A stretch of 64,000 bases of DNA, from positions 108,461,319 to 108,525,318 of the forward strand of contig CP136066.1 in the NCBI GenBank assembly GCA_032622095.1, in the 5' to 3' direction. Origin of the DNA: Siphonodentalium dalli. Its lineage: Eukaryota; Mollusca; Scaphopoda; Gadilida; Siphonodentaliidae. Shown here piece by piece: positions 45,131-56,125 of the stretch (position 1 is its first letter; each line of letters begins with the position of its first letter). Below the pieces are notes generated by a model. It was not told where the DNA came from, searched no databases, and saw only the letters and a program-made list of their open reading frames with translations. Made by a program: the position numbers and the translations under genes.

Positions 45131-46081
45131 ATATAAAAGATATGGAATAAAACTCAATGATTAACAAAGTTGATGGAATATTGATTGTTGTCCTTACGCA
45201 GCCCGTCTGAGAATGTCTTGTACTATTGTGAAATAATCAGATCAGCTGCTAATATAACCTCGACTAACTAAATAAATGAAGTGAATAAGTGGGTCTCATT
45301 GTCACAAAGGTTTAATCTGGCTGCATGAGCTCTGGTAATCCGAATTTGTTACTCAACCACAAATGTGTGTCACGCTGATGGTAAATCTTAATTTTCGGTA
45401 AAAGTGCTACATTCTAAACGATGCCCCCTTAGCTGAGGTGGTTATGCCAATGACTACCATCATGATAAGTAGACTAAACAAAGCCCGATATGGACAAAAA
45501 TTGTGCCAAATTTTCAAACTTGACTTGAACTGATGGCTATCCAATCCCAATGATGAGTCAGTGACTTTGAATCATTGTGTTTCTTCCAGTGTCACAGAAA
45601 AGAACAAAAAAGACATAAAGACAAGGAACCTGTTGTTAACAATGGTGCGGGAATATTGATTGTTGTCATTATGCAGTCGGTCTGAGATTGTGTCACACTA
45701 TTGTGAAGTAATCAGATCTGCGGCTGATATAACATCCACTAAGTAAATGAATGGAGCGAATGAGTGGGCCTTATCGGAACAAACATTTCCATGTTTAGTC
45801 TGGCTCAGCTCCGCCGATTTTATGTCATCGGAAATTATTACCCATCCACAAATGTGCGTCACATGATGGTGAAGCTCAACTTAAGTTAAGTTAATATAAC
45901 ATCGACTATAAAGTAAATGAATGAAGAGAATATGTGGGTCTTATCGGAAAAAAACATTTCTGTGTTTAGTCTGGCTTCATTCTGGTCAATGTTTATATCA
46001 GAATTAGTTATCCACCTAAAATGTGTGAATTATGATGATGATGGAGCTCAACTTTTTTTAAAAGTTTTACATCTTAAAGAG

Positions 46082-46213
46082 TGAACCTTTTGATGATGGG
46101 AGCTGCACTGGTGCAGCATTAAAGATCCTGTGCAAGTACATTCTCTCATATATGGGAGTCTCCCATAGGGAGCCTTGCATATATATTAAAGAGAAGGCAC
46201 TGGCTTACAATGT
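46082..46213. mobile_element. TTAA hairpin element, 3'-truncated
   Basis: GAACCTTTTGATGATGGGAG..GGTGCAGCATTAAAGATCC, one internal hairpin, ends at CACTGGCTTACAA. Confidence 0.8.
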
Positions 46214-46264
46214 TGAATTGTACTACCATAAGATACAATAACAATTTGAGCTTACAAAGAATAG

Positions 46265-46525
46265 CTGATATATACCTCTAATTTCAATGTCAAAATGCAG
46301 TCAAATCTAAGTCGAAATAGGGCAGTATTATAACTCATGTGAAAATAATTTGACAGAACCTATATTCGAACTTGGTATGTATTTTTAGCTTGGAAATACA
46401 CATACCAACTTTTAGTTCAGATCAAATAATCCAAACTGGAGTTATCGGTTGGAAACCAAAAATGTTAATGGACTGACAGACTTATTACATAATACGACCA
46501 TTTTTTTCAAATGGGCGTATAAAAA
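46265..46525 (+). mobile_element. Second piece of the 44.5 kb array-type family
   Basis: AAAATGCAGTCAAATCTAAG, TACCAACTTTTAGTTCAGATC, CCAAACTGGAGTTATCGGTT and a tail AATGGACTGACAGACTTATT with hairpin ACCATTTTTTTC / AAATGGGCGT. Confidence 0.75.
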
Positions 46526-46528
46526 TAA

Positions 46529-47335
46529 AAGTGTCAATGACACTGTAGCTCAACATGGGGGGCATTAATAATTTTATGCTGAGCAGTCAATAGAATGATA
46601 AAGAAGGAAAGTCAAAAAGTTTCAGAAAATGGATTGTATTGTGTAAATAGTGTGATAGATTAAAATGTAAAATTCAAGATGGCTCCAGACGAAGAATTGG
46701 ACAGCTTCCATCTAGAGGTCACACCAAAGAACCACATGAAGTTTGGATGAAGAATGAGTGATGTGGCATGTAGGGTGTGATCGAACAAGGATTTTAGTCA
46801 TGAAAAGAGTAAAATCCAAGATGGCTGCTGGCGACCATGTTTTTCAAAATAATTCTGAAAATATCTAGAGGTCACCCTGAAGATCCTTATGAAGTTTCGC
46901 TACGATCGGATGAGGGATGTGGCCTGTAGGTTGTGCCGAAGGATTTAGTCATGCAAAGAGTAAAATCCAAGATGGCCACTGGCAGTCAGGTTTTTTTAAC
47001 GAATTTCGGAAAACATCATTGGCTCCCATATTGAGGTTACCCGAAGATCCTTATGAAGTTTGGTGACGATCGAATGAGGCCTGTAGGTTGTGCCGAATTT
47101 GGTCATGCAAAGAGTAAAATCCAAGATGGCTTCTGGTGGCTATGTTTTTCTACGAATTTTGGAAAAAATTGATGGCTCCCATGTAGAGGTCACCCCGAAG
47201 ATCATTATGTCGCTTGGTAATGATTGGATGAGGGGTTTAGCTTGTACCATGTGCCAAAAGATTTAATCATTCAAAGAGTAAAATCCAAGATGGCTGAAGA
47301 CTACCATATTTTTCAAACGAAAATCATTCAAATTT
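46529..47335 (+). mobile_element. T1-related array element, divergent units of about 155 bp
   Basis: Opens with GTGTCAATGACACTGTAGCT..CAACATGG, the T1 terminal motif. Five units follow, each with GTCATGCAAAGAGTAAAATC..CAAGATGGC and a distinct middle (GGTCACCCTGAAGATCCTTA, GGATGAGGGATGTGGCCTGT). The unit resumes briefly at 47560-47600. A likely distal end with a GACGGACAGGTGGACGGAC tract and a TACCC..GGGTA hairpin lies at 53570-53706, beyond the DIRS element. Confidence 0.8.
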
Positions 47336-47358
47336 AATAGCTCACTTTAGGCCATTCC

Positions 47359-47539
47359 AAATCGATTCCTTAACCACAACAGAATTATGGGTAACTTTTC
47401 AGGATTTAGTCGGAAATATGGCTTGTTGCTCACTGAGAGCTTTCCGATGAATGGCAACAAGCCATATTTCTGACTAAATCCTGAAATATTACCCATAATT
47501 CTGCTGTGGTTAAGGAGTCGATTATTTAGAGAATTACTG
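47359..47539. mobile_element. Palindromic MITE, CAGTAATGCCC family, copy 7 (left end lost)
   Basis: Starts inside the arm at AATCGATTCCTTAACCAC and ends ATTTAGAGAATTACTG followed by TA. Inner arms GGCTTGTTGC..GCAACAAGCC are intact. Confidence 0.88.
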
Positions 47540-47604
47540 TATTTAGCAAAATTCAGGAAAAATGGTAAGCTCCATCCAGAGGTCACCCTGAAAAACCATA
47601 TGAA

Positions 47605-48000
47605 GTTTGCAGGGTTCGCGCTGGCCCAAAATTCCCAGTTGCGAACACTTTGGCCAACTGCATTATTTGTTTAGCCTTAATATTTTCTTTTGCCACTTTT
47701 TTCCGACCCACATTCTTTGGTGCCATGCACTTTTGAATTTAGTATTTCCAAAAAGAAAACAAGCAAAAAAATATTTTTTATTTTATCAATGACATATTTA
47801 TGATAATTTATCTAACACCAGCCATGAAAATACAATTTCCTCATGAGATAGTCTCCAGGAAGCAGTTTGTTTGACTAATGTTTGTCAAATTGGAGTCAAT
47901 AGCTGTACTCTGTGTTATCGTCAAGCAGAATATTGAAACCTATTCACCCCAGTGATATAATAAGTCATTGTGACATAATCCATGAATCCATTACATGAAG
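47605..48000. other. No recognisable feature
   Basis: AT-rich linker between the decayed array and the GGCCCCCACCCC fold-back; no gene or repeat matched. Confidence 0.4.
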
Positions 48001-48243
48001 AGGCCCCCACCCCCCTTTTCGTACGCCGTATTCCATGCCCTGTTATGAGGTACGCCGTATTCCGGCCCCTCTGTTAGGAGGTATTCGGTATTCCAAATAT
48101 ACCGGTATTCGTACGCCGACCTTCCAAAAAATGAAGTTTTCATATATTTGTATGTATTCCATATGGCTGTTAACTGGTATTCCGTATTCCACCCTCTGTA
48201 TTAAGTGGTATTCCGTATTCCATGGGGGGTTGGGGTGGGGGCC
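48001..48243. mobile_element. 243 bp element with AGGCCCCCACCCC inverted ends and TATTCC repeats
   Basis: AGGCCCCCACCCC at the left and GGGGTGGGGGCCT at the right. The interior has about nine copies of CCGTATTCC/CGGTATTCC spaced irregularly (TACGCCGTATTCC, ACTGGTATTCCGTATTCC). It resembles the GGTCCGCTATTCC arrays at 28.1-29.0 kb in word content. Flanking CATGAA occurs on both sides but a target duplication is not certain. Confidence 0.75.
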
Positions 48244-48433
48244 TCCATGAATGCACTTTCAATAAGGACCCAATTAGCCATGTTAGGACGGGATAGCAAT
48301 GTATGTTTTATTTCCAACAAATTGAATGTAAGATTTAGTATATGCCCTTAGGGGGTCAATTGCCAAAAGTAAAAAAACTGGTTGCCATTTTTTTCGAATC
48401 TCAATATTTTTTTTCCAAATCCTTTTCATTTCA

Positions 48434-48596
48434 TTTCACTAACTAAGACTTACCGTTCGATATTCATGTGAATAAACTTTCAAAGCCCAGTTTCGCCATA
48501 TTTCGTTCCGGAATCTTTTTTTAAACCGTGGCTTGTGTCAGGTGTTTCCAAAATACCACGAAATATAAATCTCATTCTTTCATTGGCGTTTGACGA
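48434..48596 (+). repeat. Left inverted terminal repeat of DIRS element
   Basis: TTTCACTAACTAAG..GATATTCATGTGAATAAAC..CTTTCAAAGCCCAG, TTTCGCCATATTTCGTTCC, TTTAAACCGTGGCTTGTGTCA and ACCACGAAATATAAATCTCA are all found, complemented, at 53344-53520. The main difference is a 12-14 bp length change around CCGGAATC. Confidence 0.93.
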
Positions 48597-48600
48597 GTGA

Positions 48601-50056
48601 AGACATCTCTTCTCTTACTCAAACATTATATCGGAAGTTAGTGGCAATTCTGCCTCCGACACTTCGCCAGTTAAGGTACCTGCTAGTGCTAAAAATAAGC
48701 GGCGAACATCGCGCTTAAATGCTTTAGAGACACGAGTTGACAGAAAACTGAACAGTTTTCGATTGGAGTTTGGTGGTCAACTAGACACCATTCTCACTCT
48801 GTGTCGGGCTACTTCTAGCGGCAACGCTACGGCAGGTCCGTCGAGTACAGTGGGGATGCCTAAAACCGGGTCTCAAAGTGCTGTGAACTCGGGAGGGGAG
48901 CCTAGTCGGCGAACAAACCCTTGTTTGGAGAGAGACAATGCTGCTCTTGATTCAGAATCTGATGTCGATGACTTGATATCTATTGGTCTTGGGACCGACT
49001 GTTCACATTACACAATTGTGGATGCATGTGCTGACAACACTAGTGAAGTGTTAAATGTCAGCGTAGACCAGTCTGCGCCAATGTTATTGGCCAAGGGACT
49101 TATTGACATCTTCGGTGACGATGCTCTGACCAAAAAAAATGAAGGGAAACAAGGAATGGTCTTAGAAAGTTCGCAAAAATCTGTACTGGACCAATCCTGG
49201 CTGGCTGAACACCCTATGACTGTTACTGCGTTTGCAGAAGAAACTTTTGAGAGCTTTCCTATTCATCATGAAACGGAATCCTTCATGCAAGTTCCGTCAT
49301 TGGATGACTTTGTTGGACGATGCCTACAAAAGAAGCATGGCAAAAACCCATTTGCCAGGACTGCAAAATGTCTGGTTACACAACCGTATAAACGCATGGA
49401 GATGTTAGCCTACCGTGGTCAGTCGGCAGCCCACATGGGCATATCGGTCACATTGTACATGCAGCAGGCGCTGGCCAAACTGCTGATGGAAGTGCAGAAG
49501 GATCCTTTGGACATTGACAATGTCGCTAAACTTATTAGGGAGGGATACCTTTGCCATGACCACTAAGACCCTGGACCAATTCGGTCGTACCGGTTCGTTT
49601 CATCATATGGTTCGCAGACAAGCGGCCCTGACTGATACGGGCCTTTGGCAGTTCGACAATTCAAAAGAACTATCTGACTTACCACTCACCAGTGATGGTG
49701 TTTTGGGATCTGAGCTTCAAGTGTGCCTAAAATCACGTAAAGAGCGGAATAAGACACTTGACGAACTTATGCCTGTATTTGAGAAGCCAGTCAATCCCGG
49801 TAAACGGTTTGCCAACAACCAAACAGGGGATGCTCCACCCAAAAAGCAGTTCAAATTCCAGGCTGGAGGTTCCAACCAGAAGGTCAATGCTGGTGCTTCT
49901 ACTAGCTATGGTCAGCAACGGTCTGATTTTCGTTTCAATGACCACCAACAGCCAACAACTTCTAATGCCAAGAAGAACAAAGGCTTTACCAACTACAAAA
50001 TTCCCAAGAAGGGTGCCAACTTCAAGTCCAGTTCTGGCAAGTTTGGCAAGAAATGA
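48601..50056 (+). pseudogene. DIRS Gag-like protein (frameshifted)
   Basis: The frame is open from 48601. No ATG precedes the conserved-looking start; ATATCGGAAGTTAGTGGC (48628) may be a decayed ATG start codon. The first part runs 48628-49566: a basic KNKRR stretch, a short predicted coiled coil, then an acidic, Ser-rich region and QSWLAEHPMTVTAFAEE. One extra G near 49541 (AGGGAGGG) shifts the frame. The correct reading continues in the +2 frame as DTFAMTTKTLDQFGRTGSFH to the stop at 50054. The C-terminus is rich in K, N, Q, G (PPKKQFKFQAGGSN, FGKK), suitable for nucleic-acid binding. The role by analogy with DIRS elements is the structural ORF1 product. There is no zinc knuckle, as is usual for DIRS. 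Confidence 0.85.
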
Positions 50057-52145
50057 CTCGGTGAGTACTCTATTAAATGTAATACCTCAGATTCCCTTTC
50101 CGGATGTACAGGTCGGAGGTCGTTTCCTTGCATTTCTTCCTCAATGGAAACACATAACGCAAGATTCGTGGACCCTCTCTATCATTGCCGAGGGCTACAA
50201 GCTAGATTTTCTGACACTTCCACCTTTCGAAGGTATAAAAGTCACGCGTGTAAACACTCCAAGACAGGTCGTCTTACACACCGCTATAGAAAAGCTTTTA
50301 AAACTTGATGCCATAGAATTGGTGCCGAACCATTTAACGCTCAGCGTTTTTTACAGTACCATCTTTTTGGTTCCGAAAAAGAACGGACAACTCCGTCCCA
50401 TCTTGAACCTACGACCTCTGAATCAGTACATCCGGAAAGAGCATTTCAAAATGGATACTGTAACAAAGACTCTCGAACTGGTACAAAAGGCCGATTGGGC
50501 ATTTACGGTGGACATACAGGACGCGTATTTTCATGTCAGCATTTACCCGGCTCATCGCCAGTACCTGAGGTTTTGCATCGGCACAAAAAATCAGGGCTAT
50601 CAAGTCTATCAGTTCAAGTCACTAGTATTTGGCCAAACAGCAGCACCTCGGGTATACACCAAAATAGTTTTGCAAGTGGCCGGTTACTTACGAAGCCAAG
50701 GCTTACGTCTGATAATCTACATAGACGATTGGTTTTGTTTAAATCAGTCTCGTCTGGGTCTACTTCGAGACAGATCCCTGATGCTCAAAACCCTGACAAC
50801 TCTGGGATTTTTGGTAAACGAAACAAAATCCCATCTTACGCCAACACAGTCGATAGTGTAATTGGGAGCGTTTTTCAATCTCAATTTGGGCTCTGTCGCA
50901 CCGTGTCCAGAGCGAATTCTCGGGCTTCAGAAATCAGTTCGTTCCCTTCTAACCGGGAGCAACACGGCACGAGATTTTCTTCACCTATTATGTCAGATTG
51001 CCTCTTGTCTCGAACTGATTCCTCATGCCAGATTATTCATGCGTCCTATCCAACTGTATCTTCTGCGTCACTGGCTACCATCAAGCCAGATGTACGACAA
51101 GATGATCCCATTTTCTCCATTGCTGGTTCCGCATTTACAGTGGTGGCAACTAGCAGCAAACATAGCTCAGGGTCGCTCCCTTGTTTCAGTCCCTCCGTTG
51201 GATATGATCACCACCGATGCCTCACTGACAGGGTGGGGTGCTCATTTCAAATGTCACTATGTACAAGGGACTTGGTCGTTAGAAGATACATGTCTGCACA
51301 TCAATCTTCTGGAGATGAAGGCAGTGTTTCTAGCCCTCCAACATTTCTCCCCTCTGCTTCTGAACAAGAGCATACTGATTCCAACAGACAACGTGACTGT
51401 CATGCAATATGTCAACAAACAAGGGGGTACTCGGTCACAAACTCTCTGCCAACTTGCACAAGAAATGTGGCATTATGCCATCAGTCAAGGCATGACGTTG
51501 CAGGCAGTGCACATTGCTGGTTCCTTAAACACGTGGGCCGATCAATTGAGCCGGTATCGTATTCGGGACACAGAATGGGAACTCCATCACACTGTTCTGC
51601 AGCAACTGTTTCACAAATGGAGTCATCCTCTAATGGATCTCTTTGCCACGTTCAGCAACAAAAAATGTCCAATATTTTGCTCTTGGCAACGTCACCCACA
51701 AGCTTAAGCGATAGACGCTCTGACTCTGAATTGGGATCATCTTTTTGCTTACGCCTTCCCTCCGATCCCATTTCTGGGCAGATTGCTGACTCACTTGCAA
51801 CAATGTCAGTGCGAGTTAATACTGATAGCTCCCATGTGGCCGAAACAATCTTGGTATCCACTGCTACTTCAGAACATTATCGACTTCCCTGTCCGACTTC
51901 CACAATTAGACCATCTCTTGACTCAATGTCAGAACAGGGTACTGCATCCCAACCTGGAAATGCTCAATTTGACTGCCTGGCATCTGTCGACAAACGCCTC
52001 CAAGCGACAGGATTTTCTGAAGGCTCTCGAAAGTTATTCGCTGCCTCGTGGCGGAAGGGATCATTACGTGACTACGGGTGCAAGTTCAACCGGTTCCGCC
52101 ATTGGTGTGATAGCAGGGCGATTGATCCCCACACTGCCACTTTGA
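49758..52145 (+). pseudogene. DIRS reverse transcriptase / RNase H / methyltransferase-like polyprotein (two stops)
   Basis: One frame from 49758 to 52145, overlapping the end of Gag, with internal stops TAA at 50859-50861 and TAA at 51705-51707. Recognisable homology starts near 50080. RT: LVPKKNGQLRPILNLRPLNQ, VDIQDAYFHV (motif A Asp, about 50510), QFKSLVFGQTAAPR, and YIDDW (50718-50732, catalytic Asp pair). The first stop falls just before LGAFFNLNLG. RNase H: TTDASLTGWGAH (51213 on), LEMKAVF, IPTDNVTVM and LNTWADQLSR keep the acidic residues. Then DLFAT (51635) and, after the second stop, LILIAPMWPKQSWY, matching the methyltransferase-like segment that follows RNase H in DIRS1 elements. 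The enzyme would copy element RNA. The true start is unresolved. Confidence 0.92.
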
Positions 52146-52964
52146 CGGACTGTGCCAATTTCTGTCGAGCCTTTTCACCGACGGTCTGAAATATCGAACT
52201 ATCGCTGGGTACCATTCTATGTTATCTGCTATGTTGCCACCTGTCGAGAATTTTGCCATTGGTCAACACCCTCATATCATTCGTGTGCTCAGGGGTGTTT
52301 TTAATTCTAGACCGCCTGTTCGTCAGCTTGTACCAGGCTGGGATTTGCCTACCGTCCTCGCGATGCTACAGGCACCTCCTTTTGAGCCATTAGAACTGGC
52401 TTTTTTGAAATATCTGACGTCGAAAACAGTTTTCCTAATTGCAATCACTAGTTTTCGTCGTTGTAGCGATATACAGTCTTTTAAATTAGGTACGGGTTCC
52501 ATGAATATTCAGACACGTGGGTCAGTTTCATCAGACATGGTCTGTCTAAGCAAGATCATATATCGCATCTTAGTCCCATTATATTCATACCAGCCTTTTC
52601 GGAAAATGAATTCTTGGACCCATGTCGGGCTATTACTACATATCTGAACCGTACTGAGACCTTGCAATCGCCTACCTCCAGCACGGGGCAATTGTTTTTG
52701 GCCATCAATAGGCCACATAATCCTGTTTCCTCACAAACTATTTCAAGTTGGCTTGTTCACACAATAAAGAAGGCATATGACCCTACAAGTCATTCACAGT
52801 CTTCCTTACCAATACGGGGCCACTCTACCCGGGCCGTCGGCCCATCATGGGCTTTGTTTAAGGGTGCACAAATGAAATCTATTTTAGACAGTGCAGATTG
52901 GAAACACCCTTCTACATTCATTCATTTTTATTTGCAGGATGTGATGGTGAATGTCCTGCAATGA
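51926..52964 (+). pseudogene. DIRS tyrosine recombinase (two frameshifts)
   Basis: The frame used first (51926-52189; no upstream limit until 50495) overlaps the end of the polyprotein and contains the core-binding domain: FAASWRKGSLRDYGCKFNRF. A one-base loss near 52162 moves the reading to the next frame, which runs LFTDGLKYRTIAGYHSML..LPPV, VFLIAITSFRRCSD (first catalytic Arg, 52456-52461) and LGTGSMNI. A second loss, of one G near 52519, moves it again to VSFIRHGLSKQDHIS..FLDPCRAITTYL, QTISSWLVHTIKKA, GHSTRAVG (HxxR box, 52821-52832) and FIHFYL (nucleophile Tyr, 52929-52931), ending at 52964. The catalytic R..HxxR..Y residues are all present. It would integrate circular element DNA without target duplication. 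Confidence 0.92.
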
Positions 52965-53197
52965 TTTGACATTCTTCCACAGGCGATTTTTATGGGAAAG
53001 GTATTCCCGTAGCATTGTATGCTGTCTGTGAATTGATATGCTGAAGAATTACCAGCAAACAGTTAAATGTATATAAATTTGTATAGTGTTGATGTTGTGA
53101 ACTGTATAAAAAATTCTGAACACAACATGGAGATGATTCCACCTCATTAAGAACCCCTTCGATTGCAGCCCCAGATGGAGCTTTGGAATCTGCCAAT

Positions 53198-53300
53198 ATT
53201 CACATGAATATCGAAATTATATTAGTTAGTGAAATGAAATTTCAAATTTTGGACACAAGTTCAAATTTTATGAACTAACTATACTTACCTGAGACATTCA
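53198..53300. repeat. Internal complementary region of DIRS element
   Basis: ATTCACATGAATATCG..TTAGTTAGTGAAATGAAAT (53198-53240) is the complement of the outer edge of the left ITR (48430-48476). GACACAAGTTCAAATTTTAT..GAACTAACTATACTTACC (53254-53291) is the complement of the outer edge of the right ITR (53505-53545). Carrying complements of both ends is the DIRS hallmark used to template end completion through a circular intermediate. Confidence 0.9.
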
Positions 53301-53343
53301 TCTCCCACCCAACCTCCCCTGCCTCAGACAGGGTTCTCATGGG

Positions 53344-53523
53344 CTCGTCAAACGCCTATATGGGAATGAGATTTATATTTCGTGGTATTTTGGAAACACG
53401 TGACACAAGCCACGGTTTAAAAAAAAAACTCGATTCCGGAATAGATTCTGGAACGAAATATGGCGAAACTTTGGGCTTTGAAAGTTTATTCACATGAATA
53501 TCTCAGGTAAGTATAGTTAGTTC
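53344..53523 (-). repeat. Right inverted terminal repeat of DIRS element
   Basis: CTCGTCAAACGCC, GAGATTTATATTTCGTGGTA, TGACACAAGCCACGGTTTAA, GAACGAAATATGGCGAAACT and AAAGTTTATTCACATGAATA mirror the left ITR. CTGAGGCAG-type sequence lies between ITR and ICR. Confidence 0.93.
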
Positions 53524-53565
53524 ATAAAATTTGAACTTGTGTCCAAATTTTGAAATTTTTAGTAA

Positions 53566-53712
53566 TTTTTAGTAAATTTGGCAGCACAAACCTAGGAAGT
53601 CTGGTGAAGATCGGATGAGGGATGTGGCCTGTACGGTGTGCAAAAGTAAATTGTTGACGGACAGGTGGACGGACAAGCTGTTTCCTACATACCCTATATG
53701 GGGGTATAAAAA
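53566..53712 (+). mobile_element. 3' end module of a T1-related array element
   Basis: GAAGATCGGATGAGGGATGT..GGCCTGTACGGTGTGC, then ATTGTTGACGGACAGGTGGA..CGGACAAG, and hairpin TACCC..GGGTA (53690-53706). It is likely the severed tail of the 46.5 kb array. Confidence 0.65.
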
Positions 53713-53854
53713 TCTCCAATTTAGCAAGATATCTGGTTGATAACGAATGGTGAAAAGTATAGTGTTATTAAAAGGTAACTGTTTTATAGCTAAATGCTAA
53801 ATTTCAAGGGCTTTTTGTTTGCCTGCCAATATAATCAGTATTTTTTATCAGCTA

Positions 53855-54170
53855 TTGGTAAAAATTATTACTTTCATAAAAAAAATTCTAATGCTCCACA
53901 GCAGGGAGTATTCAGAATGAGATAGCCACATAACATGCATCTCAATGGAATCCTCATGGAATTGTTCAGGATGATCTGCAATTTTGTGGGAAATCAAGTA
54001 CTTTTTAAGTAGAAGGCCAAAACTCAATTTAAAATTGCCTATAATCAGCAGTTATATACAAAGTATTGATAACATGATTACTTACATGAGATTCCAGTCA
54101 AATAAAGTCACAGCAGGGAGTATTCAGAATGAGATAGCTGCTTGCATCACCATGAAATACTGACATAAAA
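53855..54170. repeat. Two diverged direct repeats, about 210 bp period
   Basis: CACAGCAGGGAGTATTCAGA..ATGAGATAGC occurs at 53896-53926 and 54109-54138, with weaker matches before it (TTATTACTTTCAT / GATTACTTACAT). No gene. Confidence 0.75.
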
Positions 54171-54920
54171 CAGACATTATAAAGTTAGATAAGAGTCCAC
54201 GAGTCAAAACAGTATTTAATATTTTGTTGATGCAGTCTTAGAAGCAAAACTGCTATCGAAGCCAGAAAAACATGCTGACGTAAGAATAAAGAATCACAAC
54301 AGAATTACGACGTCGGTGTAAGAATATTGATCTCGTCCGCTATGGGAGGATATATCAATTCTATGAATGATTTACTATTGGAAAATCAACAAATATCAAA
54401 GGGATTGGTGCATGTGTTCGTAAATTATAGGTCGGCAAGAACAACACCTGATAATATGATTTTAAGATTACTATGCAGCAGCATACCGTTTTGTTACTAA
54501 TGACAAAAAATGCACAACAAATTTGTTTTAATAAAGATATAGCTGTTTAGAATACACAGCTATTTATTGGTTTTTCTCTTGGATATCAAAGTACACACTA
54601 TAGTGAACACAATTAAGAAATAAATCAATTAATAGGCTTTAAATTACACATGCCAGAGGTGTAGGCACTTCTGGATCATGTGCAAATCTGACTGTATAGT
54701 CCGATTTGTGCATAATGTGCTATTAAGCTATATAATAGGTTTTCACATGAAATTTTCTATTTCCTTTTAAAATTTAATACCAGAAATAGTTATTGCTTAT
54801 TTCTCTTGACAACATTATAACGTGTCTATAGTGCTGGTGTCTGTAATTTTAGAAGTGAATCCATTTGTTATATGTTTCACTGAATCAACTAGAGGAGGGA
54901 CTTTCCTAATGAGACTATTA
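54171..54920. other. No recognisable feature
   Basis: Unassigned AT-rich DNA. Confidence 0.4.
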
Positions 54921-55875
54921 AAGGATAACCCCCACAATGCAATTATTGAGGGTCACCATATAAACATATTTTTTTTCGAAAACAATAACACAATGAATAC
55001 AAGCTTGCACAAAGTTGTGCATGTTGCGAAACATTTCTAAGTCAAAAAAGGGGGTTAGCTCCACTGAAAAAAGTTGGATCAAGGTCATGATAGCAGGTGC
55101 ACATGTTCCCATGGTACTAAATATCTGTGCAGACAGTTTCAAAAGAAAATGACTGGAAAAAGTAGGAATAAAAAAAGGTCACTGACCAAAATGTCCCTGA
55201 CGAAGGTGGCAAATTTGAAGGATTTATGGGTTTCAGATCCCTATACCACAAACTGTAGGAGGAATTGATTACATCAATATCATACAAAGTGCAATTCAAT
55301 AAAATATGTTGCACATATTCAAGAGAAAGGGTCAATAACTCTAAAATCTATGCCAAAAAAAATGGCAATAATTCTTCCAAAATGACTCCGACTGAACTCA
55401 AAATCACAGGTTCCAATGTTGGTTGACAACTGTGCCAAATGTAAAGAAATTTACTGGAAAATGACGTAATACAGGCCACGGACAAAAGATGCATCCCAGG
55501 ATGTACGATTCTACGTTGAAAAATGGCAATAACTCAACCAAAATGAGTCTGATCGAACTCAAAATTGCAGGTGCGCACACACGGATGCACAAGGATCATT
55601 ACTATAATCCTCCGACAGAATGTCGGGGGGCAACAAGCTCAGACAAAATTATGCAAGTCGAACAAGGAGGATAACTCTACTAAAAATGTCAGACATATCT
55701 CATAATCGCAGGTGCACAGGTTCCCATGGTACTAAATATATGTGCAAAGTATCAGAACAAAATTACTGAAAAATGTAGGAATACAATCTCAGACATAGTT
55801 GTGTCCACGAACGGACAGGGATGGACAGATGATGGAGAGACGGAGAAGCTAACTCTTTTATATGGGGGGGGGGGG
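54921..55875 (+). mobile_element. Array-type element, GCAGGTGCACAGGTTC family
   Basis: Five degenerate units of about 165-185 bp. They have ATGTTGCGAAACATTTCTAA, ATAGCAGGTGCACATGTTCC, GGTACTAAATATCTGTGC, ATAACTCAACCAAAATGAGT and AATGTAGGAATACAATCTCA. The 3' tract is ACGAACGGACAGGGATGGAC; a G12 run follows at 55863-55874. Same family as 12217-12605. Confidence 0.75.
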
Positions 55876-56125
55876 TGGTCGGGCAAATACACAGAACTTC
55901 ACTCATGTTACTGTACATCAATTTATGGCACTATTGGAATGACAAAAGAAAAGAACGAGAAGCTGCATGCCTCAATTATTATCCTGCCACAAATTATCGG
56001 CTAGTTAAACAAATCTTGTGTGGTTCTGTGTTTATTATATATCATACCAACATCTCCTATGCAATGTTATCTGAAGATTTGTTCATGATATAATCTTAAT
56101 TTTTTATGTACAAAATTAATTACTT

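Larger units (their letters stand above)
43938..46075. repeat. Four diverged direct copies of a 250-340 bp segment
   Basis: Copies start near 43938, 45175, 45650 and 45893 (the last truncated). They share GGAATATTGATTGTTGTC, GTGAA(A/G)TAATCAGATC, AGTAAATGAA(T/C)G and GGGTCTTATC. They are interleaved with MITEs and array units. A 77-codon frame in the first copy is not preserved in the others. Confidence 0.75.
48428..53523 (+). mobile_element. DIRS-type (tyrosine recombinase) retrotransposon, near full length, inactivated
   Basis: About 5.1 kb with inverted terminal repeats (48434-48596 and 53344-53520), a Gag-like frame, an RT-RNase H-methyltransferase frame, an overlapping tyrosine recombinase frame, and an internal complementary region next to the right ITR. 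This is the diagnostic DIRS1-like layout: no LTR direct repeats, no DDE integrase. By frame comparison, at least five lesions break the proteins: one-base gain near 49541, stops at 50859 and 51705, one-base losses near 52162 and 52519. A start-codon change is also possible. Each is minor, so inactivation is recent. Confidence 0.95.

Noticed and set aside
50495-51925. Long frame overlapping the RT/RNase H region as a separate gene
   Set aside because: It is the shadow frame of the polyprotein; only its end (from about 51926) matches tyrosine recombinase.
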